This document shows, in pieces, positions 8,726-16,669 of a stretch of DNA of 64,000 bases. The DNA is taken from assembly GCF_019084545.1 (NCBI RefSeq), contig NZ_JAHREP010000013.1:62001-126000 (forward strand). The letters are read 5' to 3'. The DNA is from Marinobacterium ramblicola. Its GTDB lineage: Bacteria > Pseudomonadota > Gammaproteobacteria > Pseudomonadales > Balneatricaceae. The translations under genes and the position numbers were made by a program. The notes under the pieces were generated by a model. That model worked only from the letters and a program-made list of their open reading frames with translations. It did no database searches and was not told where the DNA came from. Position 1 is the stretch's first letter. Every line of letters starts with the position of its first letter.

Positions 8726-8739
8726 TTTTATATATAAAA
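8726..8739. promoter_or_regulatory. Palindrome 1, candidate GntR operator
   Basis: TTTTATATATAAAA is a perfect 14-bp palindrome. The same core recurs at 8809-8824, 84 bases away centre to centre, about eight helical turns. Paired same-face sites suit looping or cooperative binding by the GntR protein encoded beside them. Confidence 0.5.
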
Positions 8740-8808
8740 ACCAGCATTCTAAGATCAGCTAGCGATCTCGTTAATAGCACCTATCTATACAAAGTGTACT
8801 TATAGATC

Positions 8809-8824
8809 TTTTTATATATAAAAA
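8809..8824. promoter_or_regulatory. Palindrome 2, candidate GntR operator
   Basis: TTTTTATATATAAAAA is a perfect 16-bp palindrome sharing its 14-bp core with 8726-8739. It could instead contain a -10 element, since TATAAA-like hexamers occur within it, in which case regulator binding would block the promoter directly. Confidence 0.5.
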
Positions 8825-8983
8825 TGAACACTATCATCCGTTTGTATATTTATATTCTGTCTACGAAATAACCATAAGAACCTTCGTTATGAATAGCAGC
8901 TGCCACCTACAACAGGATTGTCTCTACTGCTCTCTGCCCGCGACCTATCGACATGCCTCACCAGCCCAGGAGCGGGGACAGTG

Positions 8984-10024
8984 ATGACACATACAGCGCT
9001 GCTCGGCATCGACATCCACGCCCATGTCGTACCCGCGCACTTTCCCGCCTGGGTGGACAGGTACATCCCGTCAGGCTGGCCGTCGACCACAGAGGCGGGG
9101 TGCCACGACGGTCACTGTCACCGCCATGTGATGATCGATGGCAAGGTGTATCGCACTGTCGATGACAGGTGCTGGAGCGTGCCTCAGCGTCTGGCCGATC
9201 TGCCCGGCATGGGGCTGGTCCACCAGGTGATTTCGCCGATGCCGGAGCTTCTGAGTTACTGGCTTGATGCCAATCACGCCAGGCCGCTGTTGCGCTACCT
9301 CAACGAGACCATCGCCGAGATGGTGGCCGAGAGCGGTGGAACTCTGCTCGGACTTGCCGCGGTCCCGCTACAGGAGGTGAGCGCGGCGATCGACGAACTT
9401 GAATATGCGGTGCAGCAGTTGGGTCTTGTCGGCGTCGAGATCGGCAGTCATATCAACGGCATCCCGTTGGGCGACAAGCAGTTGCGGCCATTCTTCGCCG
9501 CCTGCATGGCGCTGGACGTTCCGGTGTTCGTTCATGCACTGAAACCGACCGGGATGGACAGGCTTGTCGGACCTTCGCAGCTACAGCAGGTGCTGGCCTA
9601 TCCCAGTGACGTGGGCCTGGCTGCCGCGTCGGTCATTACCGGCAACCTGTTGCTCGACTGCCCGGCGTTGCGTATCGCGTTCAGTCATGGCGGCGGGACA
9701 TTCGCCTCTCTGCTGCCCCGGCTGCAGCAGGGCTGGCACACCTTCCCGGCCCTGCGTGACCAGATCGCCGTAGCGCCGGCAGAGCTGGCCCGCCGCCTGT
9801 TTTTCGATACCTTGGTTTTCGATACCGCCACACTGCGCCATCTGACAACGAAATTCGGTACGAGCCAGCTCATGCTGGGCAGTGACTACCCTTTCAATTT
9901 TCACGAGAGGCGACCCGTAGACCAGGTGCTCGCCTGTACTTTCTCCTCCGATGTGGCTGCCGACCTGGTGTACGGGAATGCGGCACATTTTCTGGGTCTT
10001 TCCAATTATCAGAAAGGGATCTAA
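8984..10024 (+). CDS. ACMSD-family amidohydrolase, probable decarboxylase or hydratase
   Basis: 346 residues from the ATG at 8984 (GGGGA at 8974-8978 upstream); a longer frame reaches a TTG at 8918 but lacks a ribosome site. The metal-binding residues of the amidohydrolase fold are visible: His12-X-His14 in DIHAHVVP, His184 in FVHALKP, His235 in FSHGGG and Asp301 in GSDYPF. Relatives include aminocarboxymuconate-semialdehyde decarboxylase, 5-carboxyvanillate decarboxylase and 4-oxalomesaconate hydratase. It is first in the plus-strand operon and is followed after three bases by an extradiol dioxygenase, so it probably decarboxylates an aromatic acid or acts on a ring-cleavage product. Confidence 0.85.
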   Translation: MTHTALLGIDIHAHVVPAHFPAWVDRYIPSGWPSTTEAGCHDGHCHRHVMIDGKVYRTVDDRCWSVPQRLADLPGMGLVHQVISPMPELLSYWLDANHARPLLRYLNETIAEMVAESGGTLLGLAAVPLQEVSAAIDELEYAVQQLGLVGVEIGSHINGIPLGDKQLRPFFAACMALDVPVFVHALKPTGMDRLVGPSQLQQVLAYPSDVGLAAASVITGNLLLDCPALRIAFSHGGGTFASLLPRLQQGWHTFPALRDQIAVAPAELARRLFFDTLVFDTATLRHLTTKFGTSQLMLGSDYPFNFHERRPVDQVLACTFSSDVAADLVYGNAAHFLGLSNYQKGI

Positions 10025-10027
10025 CAA

Positions 10028-10939
10028 ATGAGCTCTCCTTGGATCAAGGCGTTGCGCAGCGTAGCGCTCGACGTGCCCGACCTGCCGCTCGCCGAAGACT
10101 TTTATACGCGGGTATGGCACCTGGAGGTGGTCGCCCGGACCGATGACGCCATCTTCTTCAGAGGTACCGGAGCGGATCATCATCTGCTGTCGGTACATCA
10201 GGCCGAGCGCCTCGCGATTCGCAACGTCACCCTGCGCGCACGTCATCCGGGCGTTCTGGAGCGAGTGAGCCAGGCAGTGGTCGAGGCCGGTGGCCGGATC
10301 TTGCAGCCGCTAGATCAGATTGACGAGCCGGGTGGTGGCCAGGGCCTGACCTTCTGCGATCCGAGTGGCCGCGTTTTACGCGTCGTCTATGGCGATCGCT
10401 GCCACACCGACACACAAGAGGTTGCCGACCGGCCGATGCGCCTGGCTCACGTGGTACTGAACAGTCGCAATGTGGAACAGTCCCAACGCTTCTTCGAGTC
10501 CTCACTCAAGTTCAAGCTCGCGGACCGTACCCGCATCATGGCGTTTATGAATTGCGATAACGACCACCATTCCATTGCGCTGGGCGATGCGGAGAACGAT
10601 GCCCTCAATCACATCGCCTTCCTAATGCCGGATATCGACTCGGTGATGCGTGGCGGCGGCCGCATGCGCGATGCCAGTCACCCCATCGAATGGGGACCGG
10701 GGCGTCATGGCCCCGGCAACAACGCCTTCAACTACTTCATCGGCCCATTCGGCGAGGTGATCGAGTACACCGCTGAAGTCGAGCAGATCGATGAAACCTA
10801 CCGTCCAGGCACGCCGGAGGATTGGGTGTGGCCGCCCGGACGCCTGGACCAGTGGGGTATTTCACAGCCGCCTTCGGCAGCGCTCAAGGATGCTCAGAAG
10901 AGCGTGTTCTTTATCAACATTCCGAACGGACAAGCATAA
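10028..10939 (+). CDS. VOC-family extradiol dioxygenase (2,3-dihydroxybiphenyl dioxygenase type)
   Basis: 303 residues with two VOC modules. Metal ligands are His141 (LAHVVLN), His195 (LNHIAFL) and Glu246 (VIEYTAE). His181 in DHHSIAL, His227 in GRHGPG and Tyr236 match the second-sphere residues of BphC-type enzymes, so the enzyme is probably active. It starts three bases after the amidohydrolase stop, and its TAA overlaps the next ATG by one base, indicating coupled translation. Only the family-level reaction, extradiol opening of a catechol-like ring with Fe(II) and O2, can be assigned. Confidence 0.85.
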   Translation: MSSPWIKALRSVALDVPDLPLAEDFYTRVWHLEVVARTDDAIFFRGTGADHHLLSVHQAERLAIRNVTLRARHPGVLERVSQAVVEAGGRILQPLDQIDEPGGGQGLTFCDPSGRVLRVVYGDRCHTDTQEVADRPMRLAHVVLNSRNVEQSQRFFESSLKFKLADRTRIMAFMNCDNDHHSIALGDAENDALNHIAFLMPDIDSVMRGGGRMRDASHPIEWGPGRHGPGNNAFNYFIGPFGEVIEYTAEVEQIDETYRPGTPEDWVWPPGRLDQWGISQPPSAALKDAQKSVFFINIPNGQA

Positions 10940-11805
10940 TGAAATTCACGACATTCCTGCATGATGGATCGCCACGCCTGGGCGTGGTCGATGGCGATAG
11001 CGTAATTGACCTGAGCGCGGTACAGCCTCAGGTTCCGGCCAGTCTTCGAGGCGCACTGGAAGCGGGTGTAGACCTGCTGGCCGCCGCCGACGCCGCGCTC
11101 GTCAGCAACGGTGAGCGGATAGCCCTGGCAAGCCTGGAGTTTGCCCCGCTGATCCCCGAGCCGGGCAAAGTGATCTGCCTCGGACTCAACTACTTCGACC
11201 ACGCCAAAGAGGGTGGCCGCGAGAAGCCCGAGTACCCCTGGTTCTTCTACCGTGGCAAAACCTCGCTGGTGGCCCATGGCAAGCCGGGGCGCGTACCTAA
11301 GATCTCCGAGCGCTTCGACTACGAGGCCGAGCTGGGCGTGATCATTGGCCGTCAGGTGCCGCGTCATGTCAGCCAGGAGGAGGCGCTGCAGTACGTGGCC
11401 GGGTACACCTGTTTCAACGACATGTCGGTGCGCGACTATCAGAAACGTACACCGCAATGGACGATCGGCAAGAACTTCGATGCGACCGGTGGGTTCGGAC
11501 CGGTGTTGGTCACAGCCGATGAACTGCCGCAGGGTGCAGTGGGACTGAACATCCAGTGCCGCCTGAACGGGGAGGTGATGCAGAACGCCGATACCGCCGA
11601 CATGATCTGGTCAGTGGCTGAGACCATCGCCCTGCTGTCGCAATGCATGACGCTGGAGCCCGGCGACGTGATCGCGATGGGTACACCGGCCGGTGTGGGA
11701 CAGGCACGGACCCCCCAGCTCTGGATGAAGCACGGCGATACGGTCGAAATCGAGATCGAGGGGATCGGCACGCTGCGCAATCCGATTCTCGGCGAGGAGG
11801 CATGA
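10939..11805 (+). CDS. Fumarylacetoacetate hydrolase family protein
   Basis: 288 residues. I chose the ATG at 10939, which overlaps the previous stop (TAATG); a longer frame runs back into the dioxygenase gene. The FAH core shows GKVICLGLNYFDHAKE, the metal-binding Glu129-X-Glu131 in YEAELGVIIG, Asp161 in FNDMSVRD, and KNFDATGGFGP. Family members hydrolyse or isomerise beta-diketo or oxopentadienoate products of ring cleavage, for example fumarylpyruvate or 2-hydroxyhepta-2,4-diene-1,7-dioate. Directly behind an extradiol dioxygenase it probably processes the ring-opened acid. The exact substrate is open. Confidence 0.88.
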   Translation: MKFTTFLHDGSPRLGVVDGDSVIDLSAVQPQVPASLRGALEAGVDLLAAADAALVSNGERIALASLEFAPLIPEPGKVICLGLNYFDHAKEGGREKPEYPWFFYRGKTSLVAHGKPGRVPKISERFDYEAELGVIIGRQVPRHVSQEEALQYVAGYTCFNDMSVRDYQKRTPQWTIGKNFDATGGFGPVLVTADELPQGAVGLNIQCRLNGEVMQNADTADMIWSVAETIALLSQCMTLEPGDVIAMGTPAGVGQARTPQLWMKHGDTVEIEIEGIGTLRNPILGEEA

Positions 11806-11808
11806 GCG

Positions 11809-13347
11809 ATGGGGGCTGAACAGTATGATGTTGCAATAGTCGGTTTCGGTCCCTCCGGCGCGGTTGCGGCCAGCCTGCTCGGTCGGGCCGGGTTCCGCGT
11901 GCATGTGTGTGACCGGCTCCATGAGGTATATGACAAGCCGCGTGCCATCGCGTTGGATCACGAGATTCTGCGAGTTTTTCAGCAGTTGGGGGTGGTGGAG
12001 CAGGTCGAGCCCTATTATGAGCCCTTCACCGACTCCTGCTTTTACGGCGTGGATGGTCAGTTGATCCGCCGCATGACCATGCTGCCCGAACCCTATCCCC
12101 AGGGGTTCGTGCCGTCGGTGGTGTTCACCCAGCCACCGGTCGAAGAGGTGTTGCGCAAGGCGGTCCTCGCGCTGCCGACGGTGACGGTCGAAACCGGGCT
12201 GACTCTGACCTCCCTGCACCAGACGGATGCTGACGTGACACTGGAGCTGGCCGCGGAGGACGGCTCCTCGCGTTCCATCTCCGCCCGCTACGTGATCGGC
12301 TGCGACGGCGCATCAAGTACCGTGCGCGATCTGGTCGGTATCAGGCTTGAAGATCTGGCGTTCGACGAGCCCTGGCTGGTGGTCGATGTGCTGGCCAACG
12401 ACAAAGGGTTGGCGAAGCTCCCGTCCACCAGTGTCCAGTATTGCGACCCCGAGCGTCCCGCCACCTTCGTTATCGGCCCGGGTAATCACCGCCGTTGGGA
12501 GATTTCGCTCAAGGAGAGTGAAGATCCTAAAACCGTGGCGACACCCGAAGGGACATGGCGTCTGCTGGAACGCTGGATCACCCCGGAGGACGCCGAACTC
12601 TGGCGCCAGGCGAGTTACCGTTTCCACGCCCTGGTCGCCGAGCGCTGGCGTGACGGCCGGGTGTTCATCGCCGGCGATGCATCCCACCAGCAACCGCCGT
12701 TCCTCGGTCAGGGGATGTGCCAGGGCGTGCGCGACGTAACCAACCTGGCATGGAAACTCAGCGCTGTTCTGATCGGAGAGATTCAGGATCCGGCGGCGCA
12801 AGCGCTGCTCGACAGCTACGGTATCGAGCGCAAGGAGCATGTGCGTCAACTGACCGGAAAGCTCAAGGAGATCGGCGCCGTCATCTGCGAACGCGACGTG
12901 GAGAAGGCGCGTAAACGCGATGCGGAACTGCTGGCCCAAGCGGGTGGCAAGATTCAGCCTACACCGCGTCAGGATGTGCTGCCACCGCTGTCGACCGGGC
13001 TGATCACTCACACGCCGGGCGCCGGCACACTGTTTCCACAGCCTTGGATGCTGCGCGATGGCCAGAGGATCAGGCTGGATGATCTGGCAGGCAACGGTTG
13101 GCGTCTGGTCATGGCGAGTGGTTTTGAGGCGCCCCTGCTGTCCGATCTGGCCGGTGTGCTGAACCTGACCGGCATCGTGCTCGGGACTCCCGATTACGAA
13201 GAAGCCGATCAGGTGGTGGCCCAATGGTTTGCTCAGCACAATGCCCGGGCGGCACTGGTGCGACCGGATAACTATGTCTACGGCAGCGCACAGGATGTAG
13301 ATGACCTGGGCCGGTTGCAACGCGAGTTGCTCGATCGGCTGACCTGA
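11809..13347 (+). CDS. FAD-dependent aromatic hydroxylase (MhpA-like)
   Basis: 512 residues, the usual length for class A flavoprotein monooxygenases with a C-terminal thioredoxin-like tail. The dinucleotide motif is VGFGPSG near residue 12, the second FAD motif is GDASHQQPPFLGQG near residue 289, and the middle DG motif is YVIGCDGASS. The closest remembered relatives are 3-(3-hydroxyphenyl)propionate hydroxylases, which add an ortho hydroxyl to make a catechol for extradiol cleavage. That fits the neighbouring dioxygenase and FAH genes. It starts three bases after the FAH stop with GGAGG upstream. Confidence 0.88.
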   Translation: MGAEQYDVAIVGFGPSGAVAASLLGRAGFRVHVCDRLHEVYDKPRAIALDHEILRVFQQLGVVEQVEPYYEPFTDSCFYGVDGQLIRRMTMLPEPYPQGFVPSVVFTQPPVEEVLRKAVLALPTVTVETGLTLTSLHQTDADVTLELAAEDGSSRSISARYVIGCDGASSTVRDLVGIRLEDLAFDEPWLVVDVLANDKGLAKLPSTSVQYCDPERPATFVIGPGNHRRWEISLKESEDPKTVATPEGTWRLLERWITPEDAELWRQASYRFHALVAERWRDGRVFIAGDASHQQPPFLGQGMCQGVRDVTNLAWKLSAVLIGEIQDPAAQALLDSYGIERKEHVRQLTGKLKEIGAVICERDVEKARKRDAELLAQAGGKIQPTPRQDVLPPLSTGLITHTPGAGTLFPQPWMLRDGQRIRLDDLAGNGWRLVMASGFEAPLLSDLAGVLNLTGIVLGTPDYEEADQVVAQWFAQHNARAALVRPDNYVYGSAQDVDDLGRLQRELLDRLT

Positions 13348-13360
13348 ACGGAGCCAACTG

Positions 13361-13987
13361 ATGTCGGTACCTTACACCCTCTACTATGCGCCAGGCGCCT
13401 GTTCCCGGGTGACGCTGGCGGCGCTGGAACAGACCGGTGCCCGCTACACCGCCCGCCCTGTTCTGCTCGCCCAGGGCGAGCAGAACAGGGCTGACTACCT
13501 GACACTCAACCCCAAGGGCAAGGTGCCGACACTGGTCACCGCTGAGGGTGTGCTGACCGAAACACTGGCCATCGCGCTCTACCTGCATCATCACCACCCG
13601 AACGCTGGCCTGCTACCGCATAACGACGCCTATGCGCAGGCACGCGCCTGCGCCTGGCTGTCCTGGTGTGGCACTACGCTACACCCGCTGATCTACCGCT
13701 TGCGGATGACCGGCCGCATCCATCCCGACGGGAGCCTGCATGGCGAGCTGAAGCGCATCGCACTGGAGGAGTTGTGTCTTCAGTTGCAGGTGGCAGAGCA
13801 AGCCCTGGCCGGCGGACGCCACTGGATCGATGGCCCACGCTGGACGCTGGCAGATCTCTATCTGCTATGGATCTGGCAGCGCGCCCTGCAGGCCGGCTGC
13901 AACCCGATCGACTACCCCGCCCTGCGCGCCTGGGCGCAACGCACAGCCGCCATCCCCGCCTGGCAACGGGCGCTGGCATCCGAGTAA
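13361..13987 (+). CDS. Glutathione S-transferase family protein (beta-like)
   Basis: 208 residues. The thioredoxin-like N-terminal domain has YYAPGACSRV with Cys14 in the beta-class position, and NPKGKVPTL...TETLAI supplies the glutathione site. The C-terminal helical domain follows from about residue 85. In aromatic operons such enzymes act as maleylpyruvate-type isomerases or glutathione-dependent ether cleavers; which applies here cannot be told. The coding sequence contains a long perfect inverted repeat (13455-13491). Confidence 0.85.
   Translation: MSVPYTLYYAPGACSRVTLAALEQTGARYTARPVLLAQGEQNRADYLTLNPKGKVPTLVTAEGVLTETLAIALYLHHHHPNAGLLPHNDAYAQARACAWLSWCGTTLHPLIYRLRMTGRIHPDGSLHGELKRIALEELCLQLQVAEQALAGGRHWIDGPRWTLADLYLLWIWQRALQAGCNPIDYPALRAWAQRTAAIPAWQRALASE
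13455..13491. repeat. 18-bp perfect inverted repeat inside the GST gene
   Basis: GCCCTGTTCTGCTCGCCC (13455-13472) and GGGCGAGCAGAACAGGGC (13474-13491) are exact reverse complements around one base. The repeat encodes PVLLAQGEQNRA in frame and would fold into a very stable mRNA hairpin inside the coding region. Confidence 0.9.
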
Positions 13988-14021
13988 CCCCACCCGTCAC
14001 AACCCAACAAAGGTTGATACT

Positions 14022-15026
14022 ATGAAATCAATAAAAATGCTGTTGTCCGCCGCCTCTGTTTTCGGGGCTTGCTTACTGAGCATCCCCAGCTTTGCAGCAG
14101 ACGATGTCTACCACTTGAAAGTGTCCCATTTTCTGCCCGTCAATCACCTGTTCAACAAGACATTGGAAAGCTGGGCCGAAGAGCTGAAGGCAAAATCCAA
14201 CGGCCAGCTGCAGCTGCAGATCTATCCTTTAGGGCAGATTGGCCCGGCCCCCGAGCAGTTCGACCTGGCTCGCACCGGGGTCATCGACATCTCGTTGGGG
14301 CTGACCGGTACAGAGCCGGGACGTTTCCCGCTGACCGAAGTCGCAAACCTTCCGTTTGTCGTTGCCAACAGCGAAACCGCCTCCAAACGACTGACCGAAC
14401 TGGCGCCGAAATATCTGAAAAAGGAGTTTCCCGGAGTCAAGATCCTGTATTTGATCGCGACCGATCCGCTTAAATTTCATCTAACCAACCGCGCCATCAC
14501 CCGCATCGACGACTTCAAGGGGCTGCGTATCCGCTACGCCGGCAGTGAAACAGTGCGCGCCTTCGGCGCCACGCCTGTGTCGGCAGAACCGGCGGAAGCC
14601 GGCGACGCGATGGCCAAAGGAACCATCGACGGTGCTCTCCTCCCCTATGAGGGCGCTCAGAGTTTCCAGTTGGGCGATGTCGCCAAATACTCGCTCGAAC
14701 CGGGTATCAACGCCGCTACTTTCTTCCTGGCTATGAACAACAACAGCTACACGAGCCTGCCGCCGAAGCTGCGCCAGTTGATCGATGACACCACGGGGAC
14801 GGCAGCGGCGGCACGTCTTGGACATCAATTCGACCTGGTTGAAGCCCAGGGCCGCCAATACATGCTGAACAAGGGCGTCAAAATTTCCACGGCAAGTCCC
14901 GCGTTGCTCGACGATATGCACCGCCTGACCCAGCCGATCATCCAGTCTTATCTCGCTAAGATGGACGCCGCGGGCTTGCCGGCCAGTGACTTCTACACCG
15001 AACTGACAAACGCTTCCCGTCCCTGA
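14022..15026 (+). CDS. TRAP-type transporter periplasmic binding protein (DctP family)
   Basis: 334 residues from the ATG at 14022. A signal peptide (MLLSAASVFGACLLSIPSFA) is followed by HFLPVNHLFNKTLESWAEEL, the classical DctP start, and by the FKGLRIRYAG and GTIDGALLPYEG segments of the ligand-binding fold. The family delivers organic acids to DctQ/DctM membrane subunits. No DctQ or DctM gene occurs in the window, so it must use membrane subunits encoded elsewhere or act as a sensor component. It is last in the plus-strand operon, 34 bases after the transferase gene. Confidence 0.9.
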   Translation: MKSIKMLLSAASVFGACLLSIPSFAADDVYHLKVSHFLPVNHLFNKTLESWAEELKAKSNGQLQLQIYPLGQIGPAPEQFDLARTGVIDISLGLTGTEPGRFPLTEVANLPFVVANSETASKRLTELAPKYLKKEFPGVKILYLIATDPLKFHLTNRAITRIDDFKGLRIRYAGSETVRAFGATPVSAEPAEAGDAMAKGTIDGALLPYEGAQSFQLGDVAKYSLEPGINAATFFLAMNNNSYTSLPPKLRQLIDDTTGTAAAARLGHQFDLVEAQGRQYMLNKGVKISTASPALLDDMHRLTQPIIQSYLAKMDAAGLPASDFYTELTNASRP

Positions 15027-15116
15027 TCTCTGCAGCAGCCCGAGTCGCCTACGCAACTCGGTTCACGCTCTGATATGGGTCCTGTATGAAATTCATAACA
15101 ACGCTGACGATCGGCC

Positions 15117-15156
15117 CGGCACCCTTCCCGCATATCAAACTGCGGGGCAGGTGCCG
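15117..15156. terminator. Candidate bidirectional terminator between convergent operons
   Basis: CGGCACC pairs with GGTGCCG (15117-15123/15150-15156) and inside it CCCGCA pairs with TGCGGG (15127-15132/15141-15146), with a symmetric 3x3 internal loop and an 8-base loop. It lies in the 152-base gap where the two catabolic operons converge. Neither side has a T-run, so termination efficiency is uncertain. Confidence 0.45.
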
Positions 15157-15178
15157 CGTCGATCGAGTCCCGATGGAA

Positions 15179-16624
15179 TCAGAACGGATAGTGCTGGTGA
15201 GGGTCTTCGATGGTGATCCAGCGCAGATCGGTGAATTCGGCAATCGCCGCCTTGCCGCCAAAGCGACCGTAACCGGATGCCTTGACTCCGCCGAAAGGCA
15301 TCTGCGGCTCGTCGTTCACCGTCGGTCCGTTGATGTGGCAGATACCCGATTCGATCCGCTCGGCCACCCGCATGGCGCGCTGCAGGTCGCGGCTGAACAC
15401 CGCGGCCGACAAACCGTACTCGGTATCGTTGGCCACGCGGATCGCCTCCTCCTCCCCGCTCACGCGGATCACCGGTTTCACCGGACCGAAGGATTCCTCC
15501 TCATAGATCGTCATGCCGGGTTTGACGTGGTCGACCAGGGTAGCCTGAACAATGGCGCCATCGCGCTTGCCGCCGGCCAGGATCCGCGCCCCCTTGGAGG
15601 TGGCATCCGCCATGATCCGCTCCATCTTCTCTGCCGCCTGGAAGGTGATCAGAGAACCGAGCACCACCTGTTCGCGCGGATTGCCGGCGGGAAGGGCCGC
15701 GGCACGGGCGGCCAGCTTTTCGACGAACTCGTCGGCAACCTTCTCATCGACGATAAGGCGCTCCGTCGACATGCAGATCTGGCCCTGGTTCATGAACGCG
15801 CCGAAGATCGCAGCATTGACCGCGCCATCGATATCGGCGTCGTCGAGCACGATCAACGGCGCCTTGCCACCAAGCTCGAGCAGTGCCGGTTTCAGATGCT
15901 CGCCGGCCAGTCGGCCGATAATCCTGCCGACCTGCGAAGAGCCGGTAAAGTTGACGTGGCGCACCTGCGGATGAGCGACCAGCCGCTCCACGATCGCCGC
16001 GGCATCCTCCGGCGCATTGGTGATGACATTAAGCACGCCCTTGGGCAGCCCCGCGTCGACCAGGCACTGGCCGATCAGCCGGTGGGTGGCCGGGCACATC
16101 TCCGAAGCCTTCAGCACCACCGTATTGCCACAGGCGATCGGCATCGCCACGGCACGGGTGCCGAGGATCACCGGCGCATTCCACGGCGCGATACCAAGGC
16201 AGACACCCTTGGGTTTGTAAACGCCCATGGCAAGCGTATTCGGCTTGTTGGACGGGATCACCTCGCCACCGATCTGTGTGGTCATGGCCGCCGCCTCACG
16301 GATCACGCCCGCGGCCAGCATCACGTTGAACCCGGCCCAGCCGGCTGTAGCGCCGGTCTCGGCGATCATCGCGGCGGTAAACTCCCCGGCCTTCGACTCC
16401 ATGATGTCGGCGGCCTTCATCAACAGCGCGCGCCGCTCACCGGGGCCGGTCTTCGACCAGGTTTCGAAGGCGCGGGCGGCGGACGCGACGGCGTCATCGA
16501 CATCCTCCAGCTCCGCAGCGGCGGCGGTTGTCGCCACCTCGCCCGTCACCGGGTCAAGACGGTCATAGGTGCGGCCCCGCGCCGCTTGCCTGGCTTCTCC
16601 GTCGACAATCAGGTTGATATGCAT
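15179..16624 (-). CDS. Aldehyde dehydrogenase, vanillin/salicylaldehyde type
   Basis: 481 residues. The catalytic Cys284 lies in NQGQICMS, the general base Glu250 in LELGGKAP, and the oxyanion Asn149 in APWNAP. NFTGSSQVGR supplies the cofactor loop. The sequence is most like bacterial vanillin, benzaldehyde or salicylaldehyde dehydrogenases (IAPWNAPVILGTRAVAMPIA). It is the last gene of the long minus-strand operon and should oxidise the aldehyde released by the carotenoid-oxygenase-type enzyme, for example vanillin to vanillate. Specificity is inferred from context. Confidence 0.9.
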   Translation of the reverse strand: MHINLIVDGEARQAARGRTYDRLDPVTGEVATTAAAAELEDVDDAVASAARAFETWSKTGPGERRALLMKAADIMESKAGEFTAAMIAETGATAGWAGFNVMLAAGVIREAAAMTTQIGGEVIPSNKPNTLAMGVYKPKGVCLGIAPWNAPVILGTRAVAMPIACGNTVVLKASEMCPATHRLIGQCLVDAGLPKGVLNVITNAPEDAAAIVERLVAHPQVRHVNFTGSSQVGRIIGRLAGEHLKPALLELGGKAPLIVLDDADIDGAVNAAIFGAFMNQGQICMSTERLIVDEKVADEFVEKLAARAAALPAGNPREQVVLGSLITFQAAEKMERIMADATSKGARILAGGKRDGAIVQATLVDHVKPGMTIYEEESFGPVKPVIRVSGEEEAIRVANDTEYGLSAAVFSRDLQRAMRVAERIESGICHINGPTVNDEPQMPFGGVKASGYGRFGGKAAIAEFTDLRWITIEDPHQHYPF

Positions 16625-16669
16625 CGTTATCTCCTCTTAGAAAACTGAAACCGCCTCCAGTTTGGATCC

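Larger units (their letters stand above)
8643..8983. promoter_or_regulatory. AT-rich divergent promoter region
   Basis: About 340 bases separate the GntR start from the amidohydrolase start. The core (8690-8880) is far richer in A/T than the flanking genes. It holds the two palindromes annotated separately. Both divergent promoters must lie here, but I could not assign a single best -35/-10 pair among the many AT-rich hexamers. No gene is visible. Confidence 0.55.

Noticed and set aside
15086-16648. 520-codon plus-strand frame opposite the aldehyde dehydrogenase
   Set aside because: The dehydrogenase on the minus strand has complete catalytic motifs; the opposite frame is His/Arg/Gly-rich without any recognisable fold.
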